The position numbers and the translations under genes were made by a program. Of a stretch of 64,000 nucleotides of DNA, positions 19,171 to 27,900 are shown piece after piece (position 1 is the first letter of the stretch; the number at the start of each line of letters is the position of its first letter). The notes below the pieces were generated by a model, which worked only from the letters and a program-made list of their open reading frames with translations, was not told the DNA's origin and did not search any database. The stretch is from NCBI RefSeq assembly GCF_030653815.1, contig NZ_JAURYQ010000003.1:51663-115662 (forward strand), read 5' to 3'. Source of the stretch: Rhodoferax sp. (lineage in GTDB: Bacteria; Pseudomonadota; Gammaproteobacteria; Burkholderiales; Burkholderiaceae_C).

Positions 19171-20976
19171 TCAGAGGTCCTCCGCGCTCAACAGCATTTC
19201 AGTGATGCCCTTGCCGGCTTGCACCATCGGGAACACGTTTTCAGTGGGATCGGTGCGGAAGTCCATGAATACCGTGCGGTCTTTCAGCTTGCGCGCCTCG
19301 CGTAGCGCCCCCTCCACATCCGAGGCCCGCTCGATCAGCATGCCGACGTGGCCATAGGCCTCGGCCAGCTTGACAAAGTTGGGCAGCGCGTCCATGTAAC
19401 TGTGGCTGTAGCGGCCTTCGTATTCCACCTCTTGCCACTGCCGCACCATGCCCAGGTAGCGGTTGTTGAGCGCCACAATCTTGATGGGCGTGTTGTACTG
19501 CAGGCAGGTGGACAGCTCCTGGATGCACATCTGCACCGAGCCCTCACCGGTCACGCAATAGACCTCGCTGTCAGGCTTGGCCAGCTTGATGCCCATTGCG
19601 TAGGGAATACCCACGCCCATGGTGCCCAAACCGCCGGAGTTGATCCAGCGGCGGGGTTCGTCAAAGCGGTAGTACTGCGCGGCCCACATCTGGTGCTGGC
19701 CCACGTCCGAGGTGATGTAGGTGTCGGCGTCCTTGGTCATGTTCCAAAGCGTCTCCACCACATACTGCGGCTTGATGATGTCGTTTTGACCCGGGTTGTA
19801 CTTCAGGCAATCGCGCTTGCGCCAGCCCTCGATGGTGTCCCACCAGGCACCCAGCGCATTGGCATCGGGCTTGATGGCGCCTTCCTTGATCATGGCGATC
19901 ATCTCGGTCAACACGTCCTTGACGTCACCCACGATCGGGATGTCCACCTTGACCCGCTTGGAAATGCTCGAAGGGTCGATGTCGATGTGGATGATCTTGC
20001 GCTCGTTCTGGGCAAAGTGCTTGGGGTTACCAATGACGCGGTCATCGAAGCGTGCGCCGACGGCCAGCAGCACATCGCAATTTTGCATGGCGTTGTTGGC
20101 TTCGACCGTGCCGTGCATGCCGAGCATGCCGAGGAACTTGCGGTCGCTGGCGGGGTAGGCGCCCAGGCCCATCAGGGTGTTGGTGCAGGGGTAGCCCAGC
20201 ATGTCGACCAATTGGCGCAATTCGGCGGAGGCGTTGCTCAGCAGCACGCCACCGCCGGTGTAGATGTAGGGCCGCTTGGCGGCCAGCAGCAACTGCAGCG
20301 CCTTGCGGATCTGGCCGCCGTGGCCTTTGCGCACCGGGTTGTAAGAGCGCATTTCCACCGTCTGCGGGTAACCGTGGTAGGGCACCTTCTTGAACGACAC
20401 GTCTTTGGGGATGTCCACCACCACCGGGCCGGGGCGGCCGCTGCGGGCAATGTGGAAAGCCTTTTTCATGGTTTCGGCCAGGTCGCGCGCGTCCTTGACC
20501 AGAAAGTTGTGCTTGACGATGGGGCGGGTGATGCCCACCGTGTCGCATTCCTGGAAAGCGTCCATGCCGATGGCGTGGGTCGGCACCTGGCCGCACACGA
20601 TGACCATCGGGATGCTGTCCATGTAGGCCGTGGCAATGCCGGTCACGGCATTGGTCACGCCCGGGCCGGAGGTGACCAGCGCCACACCCACGTCACCGGT
20701 GGCGCGGGCGTAGCCGTCGGCCGCATGCACAGCCGCTTGCTCGTGGCGCACCAGCACATGCTGGATGGTGTCCTGCTTGAAAAAAGCGTCGTAAATGTGC
20801 AGCACAGCACCACCCGGGTAACCCCAGATGTACTTGACGCCCTCGGCCTGCAAGGCCTTGACCAGGATCTCTGCGCCCCGGAGCTCGTGCTCAGCAGCCG
20901 CTGGCTTGGCTTTGGCAGAAGAATGCGGATTTGTAGTGTTTGATACCGAAGCGACTTCGGCTTTTGCGATTTCCAT
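19171..20976 (-). CDS. ilvB: Acetolactate synthase large (catalytic) subunit
   Basis: The 601-aa ThDP- and FAD-dependent enzyme joins two pyruvates, or pyruvate and 2-ketobutyrate. It has the N-terminal pyrimidine-binding domain with the catalytic glutamate segment (LVRHEQAAVHAADGYARATG), a central FAD domain, and the C-terminal ThDP motif. That motif reads GEGSVQM rather than the textbook GDG; the Glu variant is conservative. The first 30 residues (MEIAKAEVASVSN...) form a low-complexity extension. It heads the ilvBHC operon. No leader peptide with a terminator was found upstream. Confidence 0.96.
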   Translation of the reverse strand: MEIAKAEVASVSNTTNPHSSAKAKPAAAEHELRGAEILVKALQAEGVKYIWGYPGGAVLHIYDAFFKQDTIQHVLVRHEQAAVHAADGYARATGDVGVALVTSGPGVTNAVTGIATAYMDSIPMVIVCGQVPTHAIGMDAFQECDTVGITRPIVKHNFLVKDARDLAETMKKAFHIARSGRPGPVVVDIPKDVSFKKVPYHGYPQTVEMRSYNPVRKGHGGQIRKALQLLLAAKRPYIYTGGGVLLSNASAELRQLVDMLGYPCTNTLMGLGAYPASDRKFLGMLGMHGTVEANNAMQNCDVLLAVGARFDDRVIGNPKHFAQNERKIIHIDIDPSSISKRVKVDIPIVGDVKDVLTEMIAMIKEGAIKPDANALGAWWDTIEGWRKRDCLKYNPGQNDIIKPQYVVETLWNMTKDADTYITSDVGQHQMWAAQYYRFDEPRRWINSGGLGTMGVGIPYAMGIKLAKPDSEVYCVTGEGSVQMCIQELSTCLQYNTPIKIVALNNRYLGMVRQWQEVEYEGRYSHSYMDALPNFVKLAEAYGHVGMLIERASDVEGALREARKLKDRTVFMDFRTDPTENVFPMVQAGKGITEMLLSAEDL

Positions 20977-21232
20977 GATGAACCTTTGTGAATTTCTCTA
21001 ACGAAATACCTTGGGTGCTTCTTTGCAAACACTTGTGGTGTCACATTGAAACTTAAGGCCAAAACCATGGGCGCATTGATTTTTGCGCCGGACCTTGACC
21101 CGTTTGCGTTAATTTGCAAGCGGCATTATCGCACTTGTCACGCCTCTCTTTTGCCCCGCTACATGGCAATGCAATAATCCAACGTTTTTCGCCCAGAAAA
21201 CTGGCTTCAACTGCTCTCAAATTCCCAACACC

Positions 21233-21727
21233 ATGCCCTTGCCCCCCACCACTCCCAGCCTCCTGCGGCGCATGGCCTGCTGGCTCTATGAAGGCATGCT
21301 GCTCTTTGGTGTGGTGTTTATTGCGGGCTACCTGTTTGGCGCCCTGAGCCAGACCAGGAACGCCATGGACAACCGCCACGCGCTGCAAGCGTTCCTGTTT
21401 GTGATTTTTGGCATTTATTTTGTCTGGCTCTGGTCCAAAGGCCAGACCCTGGCGATGAAAACCTGGCACATCCGGGTGCTCGATCGCTTGGGACAACCCC
21501 TGAGCCAAGGCCGGGCCATGGTGCGCTACCTGTGCAGCTGGCTGTGGTTCCTGCCACCCTTGCTGGCGTCCTGGTATTTCGAACTCAAGGGCGGTGAAGC
21601 CTTGGTGATCTTCGTCGGATGGATCGCCATCTGGGCTATCCTGAGCCGCTTTCACCCCCGGCAACAGTTCTGGCATGACGCGCTGGCCGGCACGCAGCTG
21701 GTGGACGAGCGCCCGGCCAAGCCCTGA
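21233..21727 (+). CDS. RDD family membrane protein
   Basis: This 164-aa protein has an N-terminal RRMACWLYEGMLLFG segment with the R...D/E-type pattern of RDD proteins, then three to four hydrophobic helices (about residues 20-42, 58-72, 105-140) and a C-terminal HDALAGTQLV. A basic WSKGQTLAMKTWHIRV motif follows helix 2, as in the family. The function of most RDD proteins is unknown; transport has been proposed for some. It is a monocistronic gene divergent from ilvB. Confidence 0.82.
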   Translation: MPLPPTTPSLLRRMACWLYEGMLLFGVVFIAGYLFGALSQTRNAMDNRHALQAFLFVIFGIYFVWLWSKGQTLAMKTWHIRVLDRLGQPLSQGRAMVRYLCSWLWFLPPLLASWYFELKGGEALVIFVGWIAIWAILSRFHPRQQFWHDALAGTQLVDERPAKP

Positions 21728-21751
21728 ACCAGCGCGGTCAGCGCACGAGGC

Positions 21752-22102
<351 letters not shown>

Positions 22103-22143
22103 TTAAAAATGGGAAGGGTCGGCAGTCAAAAAGCTTCAACGCC

Positions 22144-23820
22144 TCACGCCCGAAAACGGTTGGTAATAGGATAACGCCAATCCTTGCCAAAACTGCGGTG
22201 CGTCACACGAATCCCTACCGGCGACTGGCGCCGCTTGTACTCGTTGATCTTGATCAGGCGCGTCACGCGCTCCACGTCAGCGCTGGCAAAACCTGCCGCG
22301 ACGATCTGCTCGATGCTTTCGTCGTTTTCCATGTAGCGCTCCACAATCGCATCCAGCACCTCGTAGGGCGGCAGACTGTCCTGGTCGGTCTGGTCAGGGC
22401 GCAGCTCGGCGCTGGGCGGGCGCGTGATGATGCGCTCGGGTATGGGTGCCTGCCCGGTGCCGTACGGGTCATGGGCATTGCGCCAGCGCGCCAGGCGAAA
22501 CACCGTGGTCTTGGCCAGGTCCTTGATGACGGCAAAGCCACCCGCCATGTCGCCATACAGGGTGCAGTAGCCCGTGGCCATCTCGGACTTGTTGCCGGTA
22601 GTCAGCACAATGCTGCCGAACTTGTTGGAGAGTGCCATCAGCAGGGTGCCGCGAATACGCGCCTGGATGTTCTCTTCGGTGGCGTCCTCGGCCAGCCCCT
22701 TGAACTCTTCTGACAGCGTGGCTTTGAAGGCATCAAACTGCGGCACGATCGACAACTCGTCGTAGCGCACCCCCAAACGCGCAGCCATGTCGCGCGCATC
22801 AATCCAGCTGATGTCGGCGGTGTAGGGTGACGGCATCATCACCGCGCGCACCCGGTCCCGGCCCAGCGCATCCACCGCAATGGCCAGCACCAGCGCCGAG
22901 TCAATCCCGCCTGACAAACCCAGCAGCACGCTGGGAAAGCCATTTTTGTCAATGTAATCCCGCACCCCCAACACCAGGGCGTCCCACAAATCGGCATCCA
23001 GGGACCGCTCGGGTGCCACGGCACCTGCCATTTGCAGCGCCGCTGGCGTGCGCTGCACCCGCACCAGCAAGCAATCCTCGACAAAGCTCGGCGCCCGCGC
23101 CGCCAGCGAACCATCGGCATTGAGCGCAAATGAATGGCCTTCAAAGACCACCTCATCCTGCCCGCCCACCAGGTGGGCATAGACCAGCGGCAGCCCGCAG
23201 GCCAGCACCCGCTCGCGCATCATCTGTTCACGCTCATTGCCTTTGCCGACATGAAAAGGCGAGGCGTTGACGACCACCAGCAACTCGGCGCCGGCCCGCG
23301 CCGCATCCAATGCCGGGCGTTCAAACCAGGCATCCTCGCAAATCAGCAGCCCAACCTTGACCCGCGCACCGGGCGCACCCGCCTCGAACACACAGGTGCC
23401 CTGCCCCGGTGCGAAATAACGTCGTTCATCAAACACCTGGTAATTGGGCAGCTCTCGCTTGGCATAGGTCGCCACCACCCGGCCCTCGCACAGCACGCTG
23501 GCCGCGTTAAAACGGCTTTGCACCGCCACCGAGCGCGTGCGCTGGTCACCCCCGGTCGGGTGCCCCACCACCACACTGAGGTCTTTCAGATCGGCCAGCG
23601 CAGCGGCCAACGCCGTCACAGCTTCATCGCAGGCATCGGTGAAGGCCTGGCGCAAAAACAGGTCCTCGGCGGCATAGCCGCAAATAGACAACTCGGGGGT
23701 CAGCACCAGGCGAGCACCCTGCTGGTAGGCCGTCCGGGCGGCCACCACAATTTTTTCGGCATTGCCAGCCATGTCACCCACCACCAGATTGAGTTGGGCC
23801 ACGGAAATTTTGAGAGTCAT
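22144..23820 (-). CDS. nadE: Glutamine-dependent NAD+ synthetase
   Basis: The 558-aa enzyme amidates nicotinic acid adenine dinucleotide. The N-terminal nitrilase-type glutaminase domain has LTPELSICGY (Glu), AKRELPNY (Lys) and LICEDAW (Cys), and the C-terminal synthetase domain has the ATP-pyrophosphatase motif LGLSGGIDSALV. I chose the ATG at 23818-23820 (MTLKISVAQLN), the typical family start; the longer frame to 24114 adds unrelated residues. It is encoded upstream of PII on the same strand. Confidence 0.95.
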   Translation of the reverse strand: MTLKISVAQLNLVVGDMAGNAEKIVVAARTAYQQGARLVLTPELSICGYAAEDLFLRQAFTDACDEAVTALAAALADLKDLSVVVGHPTGGDQRTRSVAVQSRFNAASVLCEGRVVATYAKRELPNYQVFDERRYFAPGQGTCVFEAGAPGARVKVGLLICEDAWFERPALDAARAGAELLVVVNASPFHVGKGNEREQMMRERVLACGLPLVYAHLVGGQDEVVFEGHSFALNADGSLAARAPSFVEDCLLVRVQRTPAALQMAGAVAPERSLDADLWDALVLGVRDYIDKNGFPSVLLGLSGGIDSALVLAIAVDALGRDRVRAVMMPSPYTADISWIDARDMAARLGVRYDELSIVPQFDAFKATLSEEFKGLAEDATEENIQARIRGTLLMALSNKFGSIVLTTGNKSEMATGYCTLYGDMAGGFAVIKDLAKTTVFRLARWRNAHDPYGTGQAPIPERIITRPPSAELRPDQTDQDSLPPYEVLDAIVERYMENDESIEQIVAAGFASADVERVTRLIKINEYKRRQSPVGIRVTHRSFGKDWRYPITNRFRA

Positions 23821-24018
23821 GGAAAGTACAGCAAAATGAACAACAAGAAAACAACTGACAGGGCAAATGATTATGGCATTCAGGCAAGACAAGGCCCTGC
23901 CCGCCGATCCCGGGCTCACTGCCTGTGGCACACGCAGGCCTTCGGGCGGGACCTCAAGAAATCTGCAAAATTGCCGATAAGCTAGATCGACACCTGCAAA
24001 TATTACATTCCAGCCCGC

Positions 24019-27000
24019 ATGCACCCCCTTTTCAATCCCCTGGCCGAGCTGCGCCAGCAGTATCTTGACCAACTCCCGGTGCGGCTGGATGCGTTGCGCT
24101 TTCATTACCAGCAACTGTCCCTGTCAGCCTGGCAACCCGCGCAGGCTGAGGCCTTGCACCGGCTGCTGCATGGCCTGACCGGGTCGGCCGGAACATTCGG
24201 CTTGCAGTCGCTTTCGGACGCCGCGCGCCAGTTGGAGATCCGGCTGGCAGCCCTGATCCAGGCCGGCACTGCCCCCGATGAGGCGCCCTGGCAGGCCATT
24301 GATTCCGGACTTGAGCGCCTCGATCGTCTGGCGCGCATGCGACTGAGATCCGATGCGCCCAGCCTGACGCCACCCGCAGAGGTGCCGCGCTTCACTCGTT
24401 CCCCGCTTATCCACCTGGTCGAAGACGATCCGACCCAGGCTGAACACCTGAGCCGGATCCTGCGCGATGATGGCTACCGGGTACAGGTATTCACCACCCC
24501 GTCCGATTTTCGCGCCGCGTACGCTGTGACGGATGCGGAACGCCCGGCCGCTGTGGTGGTGGACATGGTTTTTCCCGAGGGCGACGCCGCCGGCGCCGAA
24601 CTGATGGCGGAATTTATCGCCGGTCAGGCACGCTGCCCGCCCGCGGTGTTCGTTTCGGTGCGCGATGACCTGGCGGCACGCCTGGCCGCCTACCGCGCCG
24701 GCGCTTGCCGCTACATGGTCAAGCCGGTGGACCCCGCCCGCCTGATCAGCCTGCTGAACGCGCTCAGCGGTCGTCAGCCGCAGCAGCCCTACCGCGTGCT
24801 GCTGGTGGACGACGATCCGCTCATGCTCGAAGCCCATGCCGCCGTGCTGCGTGCCACCGGCATGGTGGTGCATACGCTGTCGCAACCACTTCAGATCATG
24901 GACGCGCTGAACCGCCTGACGCCTGATGTGCTGGTGCTCGACGTCTACATGCCCGAGGCAAGCGGCCCCGAACTGGCCGCGGTGCTGCGCGAGCACGACG
25001 AGCATCTGCATCTGCCCATCCTGTTTCTCTCCGCCGAATCCGACATGGCGCAGCAACTGCTGGCGCTCAATCTCGGTGGCGACGATTTTCTGGTCAAACC
25101 TGTGCAACCCGACCACCTGGTGTCCGCGGTGACCGCGCGGGCGCGGCGGGCGCGGCAAAACGCCGCGATCCGGCAGCGGCTGCAGACCACACTTTACGAA
25201 CGCGAGCGCGAACACCTGGCGCTGGATCACCATGCCATCGTCAGCGTTGCCGATGCGACCGGCCGCATCACCTACGTCAACGACAAATTCTGCGACATCA
25301 GCGGTTACACGCGCGGCGAGCTGCTGGGGCATGACCACCGCATCGTCAAATCGGGCGAACACCCGCCTGAGTTTTTCCAGAACCTGTGGCACACCATTAC
25401 CAGTGGCATGGTCTGGCAGGGCGAGACCTGCAACCGGCGCAAGGACGGCAGCTTCTACTGGGTGGAATCCACCATCACGCCCTTCCTCGATGGCGAGGGC
25501 ATTCCCTACCAGTATGTCTCGATGCGGACCGACATCACCCACATGAAGTCGGCCGAGGCGGCGTTGCGGGCGAGCGAAGCCCGCCTGAGTTTTCTGGTGT
25601 CGTCCAGCCCGGTCACCATCTTCACCTCTGCGGCGACGCCGCCGTTCGACGCGAGCTATATCAGCCCGAACGTCAAGAAGTTCATGGGATTCGAGCCTGA
25701 GCAGTTCACGGACAACCCCGCTTTCTGGGCGGACAACATTCACCCCGACGATCGGCAGCGGGTTTTAGATGCGTTGCCGCAGTTGTTCGAGCATGGCAAG
25801 CACCAGCACGAGTACCGCTTCCGCATGAACGATGGCAGCTACCGCTGGATGCACGACGAGTTGCTGCTGGTGCGTGACGAATCCGGCAAGCCGTCCGAGA
25901 TCATCGGCTACTGGATGGACATCACCGAGCGCAAGCGCATCGAGCACGCAGCCGAATCCCACAAGGAAAGACTGCGGCGCGGCCAGTTGTTCGCCAACAT
26001 CGGCACCTGGGACTGGAACATCCAGACCGGAGAATTATTCTGGACCGAGCGCATTGCGCCGCTGTTCGGCTATCCGGTGGGGGAACTTGAGACGTCTTAC
26101 GACAACTTCCTCGCCGCCATCCACCCGGACGACCGGCAGGCGGTGATCGATGCCGTAGCGGCCTGTATCGAGCGCGACAGGCCTTACGAGCTCGAACACC
26201 GTGTGGTGTGGCCGGACGGAACCGTGCGCTGGCTGCTGGAGCGCGGTGCCGTCGCCTACGATGCCGACGGCAAGCCGCTGCAGATGCTGGGCGTGGTGCA
26301 GGACATCGACGACCGCAAGCGTGCCGAGATGGCGCTGGCCGAGCGTGAGCGGCAGTTGCGCGAGGCGCAGACGCTGGCCTGTATCGGTAACTGGTCCGCC
26401 GACCTGAGCAGCGGCACGCTGACCTGGTCGGACGAGATCTACCGCATTTTCGGCTACGCCCCAGGCAGCTTCGCGCCCAGTGTCGACGCCTTTCGTGCGG
26501 CGGTGCACCCCGATGACCTGGCGCTGGTTCGCGAAAGCGAAAAACGGGCCGAGCAGACCGGCCGCCACGATGTGGTGCACCGCATCGTCCGGCCTGACGG
26601 CACGGTGCGCCATGTGCACGAACTGGCGCAGATGGAAGCCGACGCAGCGGGCCGCCCGGTGTTCCTGACCGGCACCGTGCAGGACGTCACGGCCCAAGTG
26701 GAGATCGAACAGGCGATGGTCGCTGCACGCGACGAGGCTGATCGCGCCAACCAGGCCAAGTCGGATTTTCTCTCCAGCATGAGCCACGAGTTGCGCACGC
26801 CGATGAATGCCGTGCTCGGCTTCGGTCAACTCATGGAATACGACAACACCCTGCCGGCCGAACATCTGGACAGCGTGCGTGAAATCCTCAAGGCGGGTCA
26901 CCACCTGCTCGAACTGATCAACGAGGTGCTCGACCTGGTCAAGGTTGAGTCCGGCCAGATCGACCTGTCGCTGGAGCCGGTGGAAGTGTGCCCGGTGGTC

Positions 27001-27900
27001 GCCGAATGCCTCGACCTGGTTGGCCCCCTGGCCGCCAAGCGGGGGATCCAGGTGAGCCAGATCGGGCTGGCAGGGGCCATGCTGCGGGCTGACCGCACAC
27101 GACTCAAACAAGCGCTGCTCAACTTGCTCGGCAATGCCATCAAATACAACCGCGAAGGTGGCAGTGTGCTGCTCGATGTGCAAACCGAAGGTGATGACCG
27201 GCTGCGCATCCGGGTCACCGACACCGGCCCGGGAATTCCCGCCGCGCGCCTGAACGAACTGTTCCAGCCGTTCAACCGCCTCGGTGCCGAAAACAGCAAC
27301 ACCGAAGGCACCGGCATTGGGCTCACCATCACCCGTCGCATTGTCGAGATGATGGGCGGTTCGGTCGATGTCAGGAGCGAGGTCGGCGTGGGCAGCACCT
27401 TCTGGATTGAGTTGCCGCTTGAGTCCGCACCCAACCCAGAGCTTGGCCAGCCACAGCGTGAGCCCGACGAAGGGACGCCCGATGGTGCACCAGAGCGGCA
27501 TTTGCAGATGCCGCAGCAGACCGTGCTCTACATCGAGGACAACCCGTCCAACATCAAGCTGGTGGCACAGATCCTCGGCCGTCGCAAACACATCCAGCTG
27601 CTCACCGCGCACACCCCGGAGCTGGGTATCGAACTGGCGCTGGGGCACCACCCCGAGCTGATCCTGCTCGACATCAGCATGCCGGGAATGGATGGCTACC
27701 AGGTGCTGGAGATATTCAAGGCCGACGCGCGGTTGAAAGCCATACCGGTGGTGGCGGTCACCGCCAACGCCATGACGCGCGACATCGAGCGCGGCCTGGC
27801 AGCGGGCTTTACCGACTACCTCACCAAGCCGCTGGATGTCGCACGTTTTCATGCGATGGTCGATGCCTGCCTGGCACTCACCGGAAAAAACAATGCCTGA
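24019..27900 (+). CDS. Hpt-REC-REC-PAS(x4)-histidine kinase-REC hybrid sensor
   Basis: This 1293-aa cytoplasmic protein opens the signalling island. In order: an Hpt-like domain (H51 in LHGLTGSAGTFG), receiver 1 (about 128-245, D182), receiver 2 (about 258-375, D308), four PAS domains (about 402-515, 520-640, 655-775, 785-900), a HisKA/HATPase kinase (H923 in MSHELRTP; N box GNAIKYN) and a C-terminal receiver (D1218 in LLDISMPGMDG). No membrane segment is seen. Having phosphotransfer and receiver domains ahead of the sensor region is unusual and mirrors the N-terminus of the GGDEF protein encoded downstream in the same set. It overlaps the next gene by eight bases. Confidence 0.93.
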   Translation: MHPLFNPLAELRQQYLDQLPVRLDALRFHYQQLSLSAWQPAQAEALHRLLHGLTGSAGTFGLQSLSDAARQLEIRLAALIQAGTAPDEAPWQAIDSGLERLDRLARMRLRSDAPSLTPPAEVPRFTRSPLIHLVEDDPTQAEHLSRILRDDGYRVQVFTTPSDFRAAYAVTDAERPAAVVVDMVFPEGDAAGAELMAEFIAGQARCPPAVFVSVRDDLAARLAAYRAGACRYMVKPVDPARLISLLNALSGRQPQQPYRVLLVDDDPLMLEAHAAVLRATGMVVHTLSQPLQIMDALNRLTPDVLVLDVYMPEASGPELAAVLREHDEHLHLPILFLSAESDMAQQLLALNLGGDDFLVKPVQPDHLVSAVTARARRARQNAAIRQRLQTTLYEREREHLALDHHAIVSVADATGRITYVNDKFCDISGYTRGELLGHDHRIVKSGEHPPEFFQNLWHTITSGMVWQGETCNRRKDGSFYWVESTITPFLDGEGIPYQYVSMRTDITHMKSAEAALRASEARLSFLVSSSPVTIFTSAATPPFDASYISPNVKKFMGFEPEQFTDNPAFWADNIHPDDRQRVLDALPQLFEHGKHQHEYRFRMNDGSYRWMHDELLLVRDESGKPSEIIGYWMDITERKRIEHAAESHKERLRRGQLFANIGTWDWNIQTGELFWTERIAPLFGYPVGELETSYDNFLAAIHPDDRQAVIDAVAACIERDRPYELEHRVVWPDGTVRWLLERGAVAYDADGKPLQMLGVVQDIDDRKRAEMALAERERQLREAQTLACIGNWSADLSSGTLTWSDEIYRIFGYAPGSFAPSVDAFRAAVHPDDLALVRESEKRAEQTGRHDVVHRIVRPDGTVRHVHELAQMEADAAGRPVFLTGTVQDVTAQVEIEQAMVAARDEADRANQAKSDFLSSMSHELRTPMNAVLGFGQLMEYDNTLPAEHLDSVREILKAGHHLLELINEVLDLVKVESGQIDLSLEPVEVCPVVAECLDLVGPLAAKRGIQVSQIGLAGAMLRADRTRLKQALLNLLGNAIKYNREGGSVLLDVQTEGDDRLRIRVTDTGPGIPAARLNELFQPFNRLGAENSNTEGTGIGLTITRRIVEMMGGSVDVRSEVGVGSTFWIELPLESAPNPELGQPQREPDEGTPDGAPERHLQMPQQTVLYIEDNPSNIKLVAQILGRRKHIQLLTAHTPELGIELALGHHPELILLDISMPGMDGYQVLEIFKADARLKAIPVVAVTANAMTRDIERGLAAGFTDYLTKPLDVARFHAMVDACLALTGKNNA

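Noticed and set aside
19348..20943. 531-aa plus-strand open frame over ilvB
   Set aside because: Antisense shadow of a confidently identified gene with intact ThDP enzyme motifs.
20977..21119. Possible branched-chain leader peptide before ilvB (MVLALSFNV...)
   Set aside because: Only scattered Val/Leu codons and no terminator or competing hairpins downstream, unlike the leuA leader.
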